A DNA stretch of 64,000 nt, taken from contig NZ_JARDJI010000003.1 in assembly GCF_039907765.1 (NCBI RefSeq), positions 62,001 to 126,000 on the forward strand, read 5' to 3'. The notes under the pieces are model-generated. The model was given only the letters and a program-made list of their open reading frames with translations. It ran no database searches and was not told where the DNA came from. Below, piece after piece: positions 7,735 through 16,412 of this stretch. Every line of letters begins with the position of its first letter. The stretch's first letter is position 1. Position numbers and translations under genes: made by a program. This DNA is from Aminobacter sp039907765. GTDB taxonomy: Bacteria; Pseudomonadota; Alphaproteobacteria; Rhizobiales; Rhizobiaceae.

Positions 7735-9723
7735 ATGTCCGCGACAAAAATCCTCTGGGGGCAGATCCTCACCGTCTTCTTGATCGTGCTGATGACGACC
7801 TGGGGCGCGACACAATGGACGGCATGGCGACTGGGGTTTCAGGCGCAGCTCGGCCCGCACTGGTTCGAGTTCGTGGGCTGGCCCGTCTACTATCCGCCGG
7901 CCATCTTCTGGTGGTGGTATTTCTACGAGGCCTATGCGCCCAACGTCTTCGTCGAAGGCGGGCTGATCGCAGCGTCCGGCGGCTTCATCGCCATCGCCGT
8001 CGCCATCGGCATGTCGGTCTGGCGGGCGCGGGAAGCCAAACATGCCGCCACCTATGGCTCGGCGCGCTGGGCGGACAAGGTCGAGATCAAGGCAGCCGGA
8101 TTGGTCGATCCCGATGGTGTCGTGCTCGGACGCTTCGAGCGGGACTATCTCCGACATGACGGGCCGGAACACGTGCTGTGCTTCGCACCGACACGATCCG
8201 GCAAGGGCGTCGGGCTAGTCATCCCCTCTCTGCTCACCTGGCCGGGCTCGGCGATCGTTCACGATATCAAGGGCGAGAACTGGCAGCTCACGTCGGGCTT
8301 CCGCGCGCAGCATGGCCGCGTGCTGCTGTTCGATCCGACCAATCCGAAGTCATCCGCCTACAATCCGCTGCTCGAGGTCCGCCGTGGTGAATGGGAGGTC
8401 CGCGACGTCCAGAACATCGCGGACATACTGGTCGATCCGGAAGGCTCGCTCGACAAGCGGAACCACTGGGAAAAGACCAGCCATAGCCTTTTGGTCGGCG
8501 CGATCCTGCACGTCCTCTATGCCGAACCCAACAAGACGCTGGCGGGAGTCGCCAACTTTCTGTCCGATCCGAAGCGGCCGGTTGAATCGACCCTGCGTGC
8601 CATGATGAAGACCGCGCATCTTGGAGAGGCGGGGCCGCATCCCGTTGTCGCCAGCGCGGCGCGCGAGCTGTTGAACAAATCCGACAACGAGCGCTCGGGC
8701 GTCTTGAGTACGGCCATGTCTTTCCTCGGCCTCTATCGCGATCCCATCGTCGCCGAGGTCACCCGGCGCTGTGATTGGCGGATCAGCGACATTGTCGGTG
8801 GTGATAGGCCAGCCACGCTCTACCTCGTCGTGCCGCCATCCGACATCAACCGGACCAAGCCACTGATCCGCTTGCTGCTGAACCAGATCGGCCGTCGCCT
8901 GACGGAGGATCTTCAGGCCAACCGCGGCAGGCACCGCCTGTTGCTCATGCTCGACGAGTTTCCGGCGCTTGGCCGGCTCGACTTCTTCGAGACTGCCTTG
9001 GCATTCATGGCCGGCTACGGCCTGAAGTCGTTCCTGATCGCGCAGTCGCTGAATCAGATCGAGAAGGCGTACGGCCCAAACAATTCGATCCTCGACAATT
9101 GCCATGTCCGCGTCAGCTTCGCCACCAACGACGAGCGGACGGCGAAACGCGTCTCCGACGCGCTCGGCACCGCCACCGAGATGCGGGCGATGAAGAATTA
9201 TGCCGGCCACCGGCTGTCGCCGTGGCTGGGGCATCTGATGGTATCGCGACAGGAGACCGCCCGCGCGCTGCTGACGCCGGGCGAAGTGATGCAGCTTCCG
9301 CCGACCGAGGAGATCGTCATGGTAGCGGGTATTCCGCCGATCCGGGCAAAGAAGGCGCGCTACTATGAGGATACCCGGTTCAAGGAACGCATCCTGCCGC
9401 CGCCGGAACTGCGGAGCCCCGCTGAGGTCCGCGCCGACGACTGGAGCAAGTTGCCGATTCCGGTCCAGTCCACTTCCGCCGCAACGTCAGGCGTGCAGCA
9501 GCAGGACGACGAAGACCCGACCGAGTCCGAACGCCGGCTGCAGCCAGAGCTCAATCGCGTTAAACCGGTCGAGAAGAAGGAGCCGATCGAGAATGAATTC
9601 GAGATCGACCCCAGCGACGATGGAGACGACGACGATGCCGTGCGCAACCGTCGGATGACCCGCCTCATGCAAGGTGTCGCGCGCCAGGTCTCGCTCGATC
9701 CGAACGACGGCATGGAGCTGTGA
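7735..9723 (+). CDS. traG: TraG/VirD4-type conjugal coupling protein
   Basis: This 662-residue type IV coupling protein has two N-terminal transmembrane segments (about residues 10-30 and 75-100), Walker A in APTRSGKGVGLVIPSL near residue 153, and Walker B in LLLMLDEFPALG near residue 405. It delivers the relaxase-DNA complex to the secretion channel at the inner membrane. An acidic tail (residues 600-640, DPSDDGDDDDAV) is seen in homologues. An AGAAAGGATC ribosome-binding site precedes the ATG. The next gene starts at the stop codon. Confidence 0.93.
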   Translation: MSATKILWGQILTVFLIVLMTTWGATQWTAWRLGFQAQLGPHWFEFVGWPVYYPPAIFWWWYFYEAYAPNVFVEGGLIAASGGFIAIAVAIGMSVWRAREAKHAATYGSARWADKVEIKAAGLVDPDGVVLGRFERDYLRHDGPEHVLCFAPTRSGKGVGLVIPSLLTWPGSAIVHDIKGENWQLTSGFRAQHGRVLLFDPTNPKSSAYNPLLEVRRGEWEVRDVQNIADILVDPEGSLDKRNHWEKTSHSLLVGAILHVLYAEPNKTLAGVANFLSDPKRPVESTLRAMMKTAHLGEAGPHPVVASAARELLNKSDNERSGVLSTAMSFLGLYRDPIVAEVTRRCDWRISDIVGGDRPATLYLVVPPSDINRTKPLIRLLLNQIGRRLTEDLQANRGRHRLLLMLDEFPALGRLDFFETALAFMAGYGLKSFLIAQSLNQIEKAYGPNNSILDNCHVRVSFATNDERTAKRVSDALGTATEMRAMKNYAGHRLSPWLGHLMVSRQETARALLTPGEVMQLPPTEEIVMVAGIPPIRAKKARYYEDTRFKERILPPPELRSPAEVRADDWSKLPIPVQSTSAATSGVQQQDDEDPTESERRLQPELNRVKPVEKKEPIENEFEIDPSDDGDDDDAVRNRRMTRLMQGVARQVSLDPNDGMEL

Positions 9724-9728
9724 GCGCC

Positions 9729-10163
9729 ATGGCCGGTCGCAGAAAGAAGATCAAAATCTCCGCCTATCTCGACCCGGATGTCATGACCATGCTGGCCAAA
9801 TACGCGGCTCACCGAAACCAGCCACAGTCGATGATCGCCGAGGCTGCCATTGCGTCGTTCCTGTCCCCGGATGCGGCCGAGCGGCGAGAGGCGGCGATCG
9901 GCAAACGTCTCGACCAGCTCGACCGGCGCATGACGCGGCTTGAACGGGATCTCGGCATCGCGGTCGAGACGCTGGCGGTGTTCGTCCGGTTCTGGCTGAC
10001 CACGACACCGGCGCTGCCGGAGCCGGCCGCCCAGGCCGCGCGCGCCAAGGCGAGCGAGCGATATGAGGCCTTCATCACCGCACTTGGCCGACGCTTGGTC
10101 AAAGGGCCGAAGCTCCGGCAGGAGATTCCCGAAGATGTTCCGGGTGAGAAGGGCGATCAATAG
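9729..10163 (+). CDS. CopG-like ribbon-helix-helix protein
   Basis: This protein of about 144 residues has an N-terminal ribbon-helix-helix (KKIKISAYLDPDVMTMLAKYA) followed by a coiled-coil-like segment (RLDQLDRRMTRLERDLG). A CopG-family gene normally sits between traG and trbB in this ICE family and probably regulates the transfer genes. A GTG at 9720 overlapping the traG stop is an alternative start. Here trbB is 23 kb away, so the gene marks the left edge of an insertion and its last codons may not be original. Confidence 0.8.
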   Translation: MAGRRKKIKISAYLDPDVMTMLAKYAAHRNQPQSMIAEAAIASFLSPDAAERREAAIGKRLDQLDRRMTRLERDLGIAVETLAVFVRFWLTTTPALPEPAAQAARAKASERYEAFITALGRRLVKGPKLRQEIPEDVPGEKGDQ

Positions 10164-10428
10164 CGTTCGGCCGGCGACATTGCCTCTCGTGGTGATCGTG
10201 GGCAACACTCGTTATATCCTGCGCGGCGGCAACTGGGTGGGTTCTTGCCTGTCCGCCTTTAGGCGACTGAGCGAGGAAGCCGACGCTCAATCAGCTTGGG
10301 CCGGCTGACAGGTTCGCGCCCTCAACCTGGTCGTTCAGCTTGCCGCTATGCAATCCTGAAAGCTGCCGTCCGACGAATAATGCGTCTACCATGCTCGCCT
10401 TTCCATGCAATCGGGCGTAGGTTGCGCG

Positions 10429-10680
10429 ATGGACGTCAAAAAATTTCGAGTTCCCGTGGTCGTCTATATCGCCGGTCCACTGGGGTTCGTGCTCATTGAA
10501 TCCATGCAACAGGCCTCGGATTTTCTGTTTGACCATTGGCCTGGAAACGACAGCCTGGCCTGGACCGACGCGATGAGGTGCTGCGCCGAAGAGGGTGCTG
10601 CCGATGATGCGAGTGCCGCATTCCTCTCCGCACTAAAGGGTGCTGGGATCAGTTACGATCGCACGGTCGAAATTTACTGA
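10429..10680 (+). CDS. DUF982 protein, copy 1
   Basis: This 83-residue protein is of the DUF982 family, small alphaproteobacterial proteins of unknown function. Conserved features are FRVPVVVYI, the central SMQQASDFLFDHW and a DAMRCC segment, ending in GAGISYDRTV. A paralogue lies at 16413. The ATG at 10429 was chosen over an in-frame ATG at 10405 because the family begins a few residues before the first strand. It is the first recognisable gene after the trb-interrupting junction. Confidence 0.75.
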   Translation: MDVKKFRVPVVVYIAGPLGFVLIESMQQASDFLFDHWPGNDSLAWTDAMRCCAEEGAADDASAAFLSALKGAGISYDRTVEIY

Positions 10681-10873
10681 CGACAGCCGCTCAAAACCGC
10701 AGGCTGAGTTGCATGCGCTGGCGGGATCGGAGCCCGCCGTTTCAATTTCTGCGGACATTCGCCTGATGCCGCGAAAGGGGCAAAGGAGAAACCTTCATCC
10801 ACGGAGCAGGAAGAAGCGCAGGAGCCCGCTGCTGGCGAAAGCTGAGGCGGCCTGGAATGGTCTCGGAGTTGCC

Positions 10874-11047
10874 ATGACAAAGCGCGAGACTGACGACTTC
10901 GAAATCGATGTGGAGTGCCCCCGTTGCCATCATCAGGCCAAGACACGCATCGGCTGGATTCGTACGCACACCCAGATGGAATGCCTGAACTGTGGCGATA
11001 TCATCAACATCGAGAGCAAGAACTTCAGGTCGCACGAGCAGCGCTAG
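10874..11047 (+). CDS. Small zinc-ribbon protein
   Basis: This 57-residue protein has two CxxC pairs, CPRCHHQ and CLNCGDI, separated by about 20 residues, a minimal zinc ribbon. It may bind nucleic acid or act as a regulator, but the family is not recognised. A GGAG ribosome-binding site lies 5 nt before the ATG. An analogous but different zinc ribbon is encoded at 17022 on the other strand. Confidence 0.6.
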   Translation: MTKRETDDFEIDVECPRCHHQAKTRIGWIRTHTQMECLNCGDIINIESKNFRSHEQR

Positions 11048-11279
11048 ACTATCGCAAGGACGCCCGCCTTTTTCGAGCCTCTGATAGAAAGCCTTGCACA
11101 GGATCAAGGACCAGCCCATCCCGTGCCGTGACGTGTCCGCTCCCGAAGCCGGATCGCCGCTCTTTTTCCTCGATCGTCGATTAAGCCGGCCTGTCTTTTG
11201 AAAAAAGATGGATCGATACCTGCCTTGAGGCGTTCCGCACTATCTTCCTCAAGCGGCCAGACCAGATCGGTCATTTGCA

Positions 11280-11645
11280 ATGGATGTCCGGACCGCCGTT
11301 CTGGTCGTCGAGGACGAGACACTCGTTCGTTTCGATATTGTCGATCATCTGGCCAATGAAGGCTTTGTTGTTCGCGAGGCCGCCAACGCTGACGAAGCGA
11401 TCGCCATCCTGGAGACCGACCCGGATATCCGGTTGCTGTTCACCGATATCGACATGCCAGGCAGTATGGACGGACTGAAACTATCGGTCGCGGTGCGCGA
11501 TCGATGGCCGCCGGTCAAGGTTATCATTACATCCGGACACCGATCCGTCCGGTCGTCAGCCCTTCCGGACGGAGCGCGTTTCTTTTCCAAACCTTACAAG
11601 CACGCAGACATCGTGGACTCCATGCGCAAACTTCTGGCAGGGTAG
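11280..11645 (+). CDS. Single-domain response regulator
   Basis: This 121-residue CheY-like receiver domain has the acidic pair Glu11-Asp12, phospho-acceptor Asp56 in LLFTDIDMPG, a Thr/Ser switch in IITSGH and the conserved Lys in FFSKPYKH. It has no output domain, so it would act by protein-protein interaction in a phosphorelay. Stand-alone receivers of this type are common in rhizobia. No cognate kinase is nearby. The 232-bp region upstream (11048-11279) holds no gene I can support. Confidence 0.85.
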   Translation: MDVRTAVLVVEDETLVRFDIVDHLANEGFVVREAANADEAIAILETDPDIRLLFTDIDMPGSMDGLKLSVAVRDRWPPVKVIITSGHRSVRSSALPDGARFFSKPYKHADIVDSMRKLLAG

Positions 11646-11662
11646 ATGATGAGGCTGAGACA

Positions 11663-11947
11663 TCAGCGCAAGTCGCGGATCGTTATGACGTAGTTCGTTT
11701 GGCGGCCGCGCGAATAGAGCTTGCGGGCAACCTCGTAAATCGAGGAGCGCGCCCGATCGAACGCGGCAAGACAGGCCGCCTCCGTTACCTCTGTCCTGCC
11801 TGTCCTGGCGCGGGTTCCTGCCAGCGCATCGGCTTCGACAAAGAAGCGGACCTCGAACATGCCGTCGTGGCCGATAAAGCGGACCGCATTGCGTACTTCG
11901 TCGAAACTGCGGCTCGGATTGGGGAAGTCGAGCGTCACGGCTGACAA
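11663..11947 (-). CDS. DUF1488 protein, copy 1
   Basis: This 94-residue DUF1488 protein has the recurrent N-terminus LDFPNPSRSFDEVRNAVRF followed by GHDGMFEVRFFVEADAL. Its function is unknown. It is the last gene of a minus-strand block that is repeated at 21901-23462. Its start overlaps the upstream gene by 13 bp. The second copy (21901-22176) is clearly homologous along its whole length. Confidence 0.8.
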   Translation of the reverse strand: MSAVTLDFPNPSRSFDEVRNAVRFIGHDGMFEVRFFVEADALAGTRARTGRTEVTEAACLAAFDRARSSIYEVARKLYSRGRQTNYVITIRDLR

Positions 11948-12249
11948 GCCGAGCCCTCCTGGCCGGGCAACCGGCGGGCCAGCGACCTACCGTGCTCACG
12001 CCGACGGGCCTCGTTGCGACGATTGAGGTAAAGCATGCCTTCGGTGGCCCGACCAAGGCTCATGCCGGTCATGACAAGGCCCTGGATTTTCGCCGGGATC
12101 CCCGTGAAGACGTGATAGATGCTCCAGGAACCGTCCCGTTCGACCCGACGGCCATACTGGTAGTCGATGGTGTCATGGCAGGCCGCTTCGCTCCTGTTTT
12201 CCTGCCGGGAATCTGCCGGGGCGTACCGTCCGATTTCGTGAGCATTCAT
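11935..12249 (-). CDS. Conserved hypothetical protein (YGRR/IYHVFTGIPA family), copy 1
   Basis: This 104-residue protein was given the start at 12249 because a GAAAGGA ribosome-binding site lies just upstream and the paralogue at 22173-22505 begins similarly. Shared motifs are YQYGRRVERDGSWSIYHVFTGIP and an ML(Y/C)LN(R/L)RN segment near the C-terminus. No domain with known function was recognised. It is co-directional and overlapping with DUF1488, forming a conserved pair in both blocks. Confidence 0.7.
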   Translation of the reverse strand: MNAHEIGRYAPADSRQENRSEAACHDTIDYQYGRRVERDGSWSIYHVFTGIPAKIQGLVMTGMSLGRATEGMLYLNRRNEARRREHGRSLARRLPGQEGSACQP

Positions 12250-12417
12250 GATAACGTCCTTTCTTCGTGTCTGCGGCGCTGCACCGTCAGAAAGCCATCG
12301 GGCATCGGAGGTCGATTGGAACCCGAAGGCCGGGACCCGATCCCCACGGCTCATCAGTTCCTGGCTTTGCCGCTAGACGTGTTGGCGGCGGGCCTGAGCT
12401 GGCTGCCCAAAGGGTTG

Positions 12418-12492
12418 TTAGCGTTTATCGGCGCTTTTTGCCTGTTTCGGTTTCCGAATCTCGCGATTGCGGCGTTTTTGTCCCTTGGCCAT
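12418..12492 (-). CDS. Micro-ORF of the MAKGQKR family, copy 1 (short)
   Basis: This ORF of 24 codons encodes MAKGQKRRNREIRKPKQAKS followed by four residues, out of frame inside the 3' end of the overlapping gene 12425-12787. The same overlapping small ORF exists in the second block (22773-22910, 45 residues), and a related free-standing gene lies at 30293. Conservation of the MAK...N.E.RKPKQ.K pattern in three places supports translation. This copy looks truncated relative to the others. Confidence 0.5.
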   Translation of the reverse strand: MAKGQKRRNREIRKPKQAKSADKR

Positions 12493-12787
12493 GGCCGAAC
12501 GTCCTTTCGAGCAGGGTTGCGTTTTCGCTTTCCGACGATTGCCGTACCAGGTCGAGGCTGTCCTGTGTGGTCACCCTCTCGTGGCGCTCCTGGTCGTTGC
12601 GGATTCGGTTTTGCGGGGGATCTCCCTTCGGAGGAAGCATGCCGGTGATGTGGTAGATTTCCGCGGTCTTCGGGAATGTGCCGAAGTTGCCCTTCAACCT
12701 GACGGCCTGGCCTACGGCATAAAGGTGGGTTGCAGGCTCGCGGCGGAGCGGGCGGGAATTACGATGTATGAACCTTGTCGTGGTCAT
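12425..12787 (-). CDS. Conserved hypothetical protein (GNFGTFPKTAE family), copy 1
   Basis: This 120-residue protein shares with its copy at 22837-23205 the core HLYAVGQAVRLKGNFGTFPK, then an IYHITGMLPP segment, RHERVTTQDSL and FGHGQGT. The beta-rich core could be a small SH3- or KOW-like barrel, but this is only an impression. Its start overlaps the upstream gene's stop by 4 bp. The last 68 bp overlap the MAKGQKR micro-ORF in another frame. Confidence 0.7.
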   Translation of the reverse strand: MTTTRFIHRNSRPLRREPATHLYAVGQAVRLKGNFGTFPKTAEIYHITGMLPPKGDPPQNRIRNDQERHERVTTQDSLDLVRQSSESENATLLERTFGHGQGTKTPQSRDSETETGKKRR

Positions 12788-13047
12788 GATTGTTTTCGGT
12801 CCTGTTCCAGTGCGGCTTCGAGGAAAGCCGGATCGATCGGCACCATCTGCTGGGTGGTTGCTCTTATCGAGATGGCCGGCAGATGGATGAAGGCAGCGAC
12901 ACGCCGCCAGGCAAGGCTTGGACCGCTCTCGATAGGCTCTTCGTCTTGGTCGACGAGATAGTCGCCCGGCGGCTGCGGCGCATCAAACCCCGGCAGCGAA
13001 AACGCCGACAGGAAGCGAACGACCTTCTGCGTGGTGCGGTTGTCCAT
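12784..13047 (-). CDS. Conserved hypothetical protein (block leader), copy 1
   Basis: This 87-residue protein opens the first minus-strand block. The start at 13047 (MDNRTTQKVVRF) matches the start of the homologue at 23202-23462 (MASRTTQTVVHF). Shared features are PPGDYLVDQDEE, a WRRVAAFIHLP segment and TQQMVPIDP. Function is unknown. It lies directly behind the conserved upstream element at 13211-13299 and is translationally coupled to the next gene. Confidence 0.7.
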   Translation of the reverse strand: MDNRTTQKVVRFLSAFSLPGFDAPQPPGDYLVDQDEEPIESGPSLAWRRVAAFIHLPAISIRATTQQMVPIDPAFLEAALEQDRKQS

Positions 13048-13210
13048 GACTGCCACCCTTTCGGAGATGCCGCTGCCCGAACCGCAGACGAAGTTCCGCC
13101 TGTCAGGTCCATACGCTGTCGGCGCGGCGTTCATTTCCAGGTTTCGAACAAATGCGGCCGGTTGCGCCCGGTCGGCACAACCATATCGCTATCGAAAATT
13201 CAGAATAAAC

Positions 13211-13299
13211 TGGCGGGTCTCTGACACCGCGCGAGCCAAATCGGCCAAATCAACGAGGTCTATCTATGCGCCTTGATTGAGTTGCAAACAAGGCGCTTC
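13211..13299 (-). promoter_or_regulatory. Conserved upstream element of duplicated block, copy 1
   Basis: This non-coding stretch is nearly repeated at 23644-23732, also upstream of the same gene block. It contains TGGCGGGTCTCTGACACCGC and a tandem GATTTGGC-C-GATTTGGC on the minus strand (13235-13253). Stronger conservation here than in the coding parts suggests a shared promoter or operator. The rest of the 467-bp gap up to ftsZ (13048-13515) holds a T-rich tract at 13299-13315 and nothing else I can name. Confidence 0.55.
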
Positions 13300-13515
13300 C
13301 TTTTTTTGTTTTTCCATTGAAAAGAATTCGTAGCTCGGCAGCCAAGGAAGACTTCAAGTATAGACACTTCGACATCGAGACCACTCGGGTGGCAGAGCCG
13401 CCGCTTGCGGGCGAGGCCTCGGTCTGGTTCCCTGCTTGCGGCGGGTGTTGTCCTGATTCGCAGCGCGTGGCGCCGGTCCCGGACCGGCAAGTGAGCCTCT
13501 GGGAGGAAGACGGCA

Positions 13516-14508
13516 ATGAGCGCCAGACCGGCAATCACCGAGATGAAGCCGAAGATCACCGTGATCGGAGTTGGCGGCGGCGGCGGCAATGCCGTCAACA
13601 ACATGATCGCCGCCGGATTGCAGGGCGCGGAATTCATCGTCGCCAACACGGATGCGCAAGCCCTTGCCATGTCGAAGGCATCGAAGCTGATCCAGCTTGG
13701 TGCCGGCGTCACCGAAGGACTTGGGGCCGGCTCGATACCGGATGTCGGTCACGCGGCCGCGCAGGAGTCGATCGATGAGATCATGGACCACCTTGCGGGA
13801 ACGCATATGTGTTTCGTAACGGCCGGCATGGGCGGCGGAACCGGCACGGGCGCCGCTCCCGTCATCGCGCATGCAGCGCGGCAGGCCGGCATTCTCACGG
13901 TCGCCGTCGTCACCAAGCCGTTCGTCTTCGAGGGCAAGCGGCGCATGCAGTCGGCCGAAGAAGGCATCGCGCGGCTGCGCGAATGCGCGGACACGGTGAT
14001 CGTCATCCCGAACCAGAACCTCTTCAGGGTCGCCGACACGAGGACGACCTTCGCGGACGCCTTCGCCATGGCAGATCGTGTCCTCTACGCGGGTGTCGGC
14101 TGCATCACCGACCTCATCGTGAAGGAGGGACTGATCAATCTCGACTTCGCCGACGTGCGCGCGGTGATGCGCGACATGGGCCGGGCGATGATGGGAACGG
14201 GTGAGGCCGCAGGCGAGGGCCGGGGAAAGGCCGCGGCCGAAGCGGCGATCGCAAACCCGCTCCTGGACGAGGCGTCGATGGGCGGCGCCAGAGGCGTACT
14301 CGTCTCGATCTCCGGTGGACCGGACATGACGCTGTTCGAGGTCGACGAGGCCGCGACACGCATCCGCGAGGAAGTCGATGCCGACGCCGACATCATCGTC
14401 GGCGCCATATTCGATGCGGCGTTGGAAGGAAGGTTCAGGGTATCCGTCGTTGCCACGGGTCTGCGCCAGAAGGCGCAGGTGATCGAATTCGAGCAGCGAA
14501 TGGCCTGA
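13516..14508 (+). CDS. Short FtsZ paralogue lacking the C-terminal tail
   Basis: This 330-residue tubulin-like GTPase has an N-terminal glycine-rich loop IGVGGGGGNAVNNM and the tubulin signature GGGTGTG at residues 106-112. The T7-like residues are in the segment NLDFADVRAVM. It ends right after the globular domain (VIEFEQRMA), so the long linker and the FtsA/ZipA-binding C-terminal peptide of alphaproteobacterial FtsZ (about 500-590 residues) are missing. Similar short FtsZ2-type paralogues exist in rhizobia. It may modulate the main Z-ring or polymerise independently. Confidence 0.85.
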   Translation: MSARPAITEMKPKITVIGVGGGGGNAVNNMIAAGLQGAEFIVANTDAQALAMSKASKLIQLGAGVTEGLGAGSIPDVGHAAAQESIDEIMDHLAGTHMCFVTAGMGGGTGTGAAPVIAHAARQAGILTVAVVTKPFVFEGKRRMQSAEEGIARLRECADTVIVIPNQNLFRVADTRTTFADAFAMADRVLYAGVGCITDLIVKEGLINLDFADVRAVMRDMGRAMMGTGEAAGEGRGKAAAEAAIANPLLDEASMGGARGVLVSISGGPDMTLFEVDEAATRIREEVDADADIIVGAIFDAALEGRFRVSVVATGLRQKAQVIEFEQRMA

Positions 14509-14521
14509 AGGAAAGCTTGCG

Positions 14522-15274
14522 ATGCCGTCCGAACCCCGCTCGCCGCGTCTCGCGGTTCTCATCGATGCCGACAATGCCTCGGCAAAGATCGCCGATGGCC
14601 TGTTCGAGGAGATCGCCAAGATCGGCGAAGCCAGCGTCCGTCGCATCTACGGCGACTTTTCCAGCCCACGCTCGAAGGCCTGGGCCGACGTGTTGTCGAG
14701 GCACGCGATCATTCCGCAGCAGCAGTTCGCCTACACGACAGGCAAGAACGCCTCCGACATCACCCTGGTCATCGACGCCATGGACCTTCTGCACAGCGGG
14801 CGCTTCGACGGCTTCTGCCTGGTTTCCTCCGACAGCGATTTTACCCGTCTTGCCGCCCGCATCCGCGAGCAGGGCATCGACGTGTTCGGCTTCGGCGAGC
14901 AGAAGACGCCCGAGAGTTTTCGGCAGGCTTGCCGCCGGTTCGTCTATACGGAGAACCTGCTTGCGTCCGCTCCGGCGAACGAACCGGAGGCTGCACCGAG
15001 CGCAAAGCCGTTGCAGTCGCCCTCCGCCGCCGTGCCGATCATCCGCAAGGTGATCGCCCAGATGGAAAGCGAGGACGGCTGGGTTCCGCTCGGCGCGGTC
15101 GGCACGCAGCTTGCCAATCTGGCTTCCGATTTCGATCCCCGCACCTTCGGCTTTCGCAAGCTGAGCGATCTCGTACGCAAGACCAACGCCTTCGAGATCG
15201 ACCATCCTGAAGGAGGGATGCTGCGGATAAGGATCAAACCGGAGGCCGCGAGAAAGGGACGGCGGAGGGCGTGA
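14522..15274 (+). CDS. NYN-domain RNase-like protein with LOTUS/OST-HTH domain
   Basis: This 250-residue protein has an N-terminal NYN (PIN-like) nuclease domain at residues 8-150. The acidic residues are in VLIDADNAS, then the TGKNASDITLVIDAMD helix, and SSDSDFTRLA. A C-terminal LOTUS/OST-HTH domain (about residues 170-240, with GWVPLGAVGTQL and GFRKLSDLV) probably binds RNA. It lies 13 bp behind the FtsZ paralogue, probably in the same transcript. The family (COG1432) is thought to process RNA, but the exact substrate is unknown. Confidence 0.85.
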   Translation: MPSEPRSPRLAVLIDADNASAKIADGLFEEIAKIGEASVRRIYGDFSSPRSKAWADVLSRHAIIPQQQFAYTTGKNASDITLVIDAMDLLHSGRFDGFCLVSSDSDFTRLAARIREQGIDVFGFGEQKTPESFRQACRRFVYTENLLASAPANEPEAAPSAKPLQSPSAAVPIIRKVIAQMESEDGWVPLGAVGTQLANLASDFDPRTFGFRKLSDLVRKTNAFEIDHPEGGMLRIRIKPEAARKGRRRA

Positions 15275-15527
15275 GGGCCTGCAAAGACGTAGCAGTCCTC
15301 CCTCCGGCCGAGAGATCCGTTCTGAGCCGGAAAGATTTATTCCCGACCTTGCCTTGTTTCGAACACCGAATAGGCCTACGTTCTAAATATCGATCTTGGC
15401 TGTCGAACTTTGTTTCTGACGCGAACTGCGTCTTCGGCGATCTTCTCCTCTCAAAATCGATCTGAACCGTTTGTCATGCATCTTGCACGGCAAGCAATTT
15501 TCTATGGATGATTGAAAGGAAATCGTC

Positions 15528-15737
15528 ATGAATACTGGAACAGTCAAGTTCTTCAATTCGACCAAAGGTTTTGGCTTCATCGAACTCGGCAATGGCCAGC
15601 CCGACGTGTTCGTCCACATCTCCGCTGTCGAGCGGGCCGGCATGCGCTCCCTCGTCGAGGGCCAGAAGCTCAGCTTCGACGTCGTGAAGGACGATCGCAA
15701 CGGCAAGAGCGCGGCCGAGAACCTGCAGGCCGCATAA
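15528..15737 (+). CDS. Cold-shock protein, CspA family
   Basis: This 69-residue cold-shock domain has both RNA-binding motifs, KGFGFIEL and VFVHISAVE. It is a single-stranded nucleic-acid chaperone. A GAAAGGA ribosome-binding site precedes the ATG. The 253-bp stretch upstream without a gene (15275-15527) leaves room for the long 5' leader usual for csp mRNAs. An intrinsic terminator follows at 15799. Confidence 0.92.
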   Translation: MNTGTVKFFNSTKGFGFIELGNGQPDVFVHISAVERAGMRSLVEGQKLSFDVVKDDRNGKSAAENLQAA

Positions 15738-15798
15738 CGATTGCGCTGGCCTTTGACCACGGATGTACTGGCGCTGGCCACAGAGCGCAGACGAGAGA

Positions 15799-15829
15799 GG
15801 TCGGGCAAGTCCCGGCCTTTTTTCTTTTC
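15799..15829 (+). terminator. Intrinsic terminator after the csp gene
   Basis: The stem GGTCGGG/CCCGGCC with a CAAGT loop is followed by TTTTTTCTTTT, a classic Rho-independent terminator 60 bp downstream of the cold-shock gene. Confidence 0.85.
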
Positions 15830-15847
15830 ATGACCGGAGACCCGCAC

Positions 15848-16072
15848 ATGCGACACCCTGAAATGCCGCAAGGGATATTCAAGCCCAAGCCGACCGCCAT
15901 CGAAACGAAGCAGGACGCCACCACCAGGGCTGCCCGCCAGATCATCGACGGCGAAGCGGCCGTGCGGGAACAGAAGACCGAACGGCTGAGGCTGGCAAGG
16001 CTTGCTATGGAAGCAATGAACACGAACACGCCGCCCTTGCAGAAGCGGCCGGTCAGGCGCAAGCGCGCATAG
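15848..16072 (+). CDS. Small basic hypothetical protein
   Basis: This 74-residue protein is highly charged. It starts MRHPEMPQGIFKPKPTA, continues with a helical Glu/Arg-rich middle (residues 20-55) and ends with a very basic tail RPVRRKRA. A GGAG ribosome-binding site lies 8 nt before this ATG, which is why it was preferred to an ATG at 15830 that overlaps the csp terminator. It could bind nucleic acid. The family is not recognised. Confidence 0.55.
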   Translation: MRHPEMPQGIFKPKPTAIETKQDATTRAARQIIDGEAAVREQKTERLRLARLAMEAMNTNTPPLQKRPVRRKRA

Positions 16073-16136
16073 CCGGATCGACCAGGTACAAACGCGAAAA
16101 CAGAGGCAAGACGAACGCCGAATTCCAACGGGAAGG

Positions 16137-16349
16137 ATGATGAAAATGCCCTCCACCTATCTCGCTTGTCGGCACGCCATGGCAAGGTTCTACGACAGGT
16201 ATTTCGGACGACCGCCTGTTGTGACGACACGCTTGAAGCCTGCCGGGTTGGAGACGCGACCCGACGAGGCGCGACGTTGCAGGCAGGGCGATACCGACGG
16301 CTCGCGTCGCAGGGCGGCTCAAACGAAGCTCAGGCACCAGATGCACTGA
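16137..16349 (+). CDS. Doubtful small ORF
   Basis: This ORF of up to 70 residues is preceded by GGAAGG, with several possible ATGs (16137, 16140, 16146). It starts with a plausible hydrophobic-aromatic stretch (PSTYLACRHAMARFYDRYF), but the rest is arginine-rich and resembles out-of-frame translation. Coding potential is uncertain. Confidence 0.25.
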   Translation: MMKMPSTYLACRHAMARFYDRYFGRPPVVTTRLKPAGLETRPDEARRCRQGDTDGSRRRAAQTKLRHQMH

Positions 16350-16412
16350 ACCGCCTGCTGGACGTCCTGCGACTGCAAAGCACGCATATCGGAAATTTTC
16401 GATAGGTCCGCG

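Noticed and set aside
10135..10308. 57-codon ORF overlapping the end of the copG-like gene
   Set aside because: No ribosome-binding site and no recognisable product. More likely an out-of-frame reading at the cargo junction.
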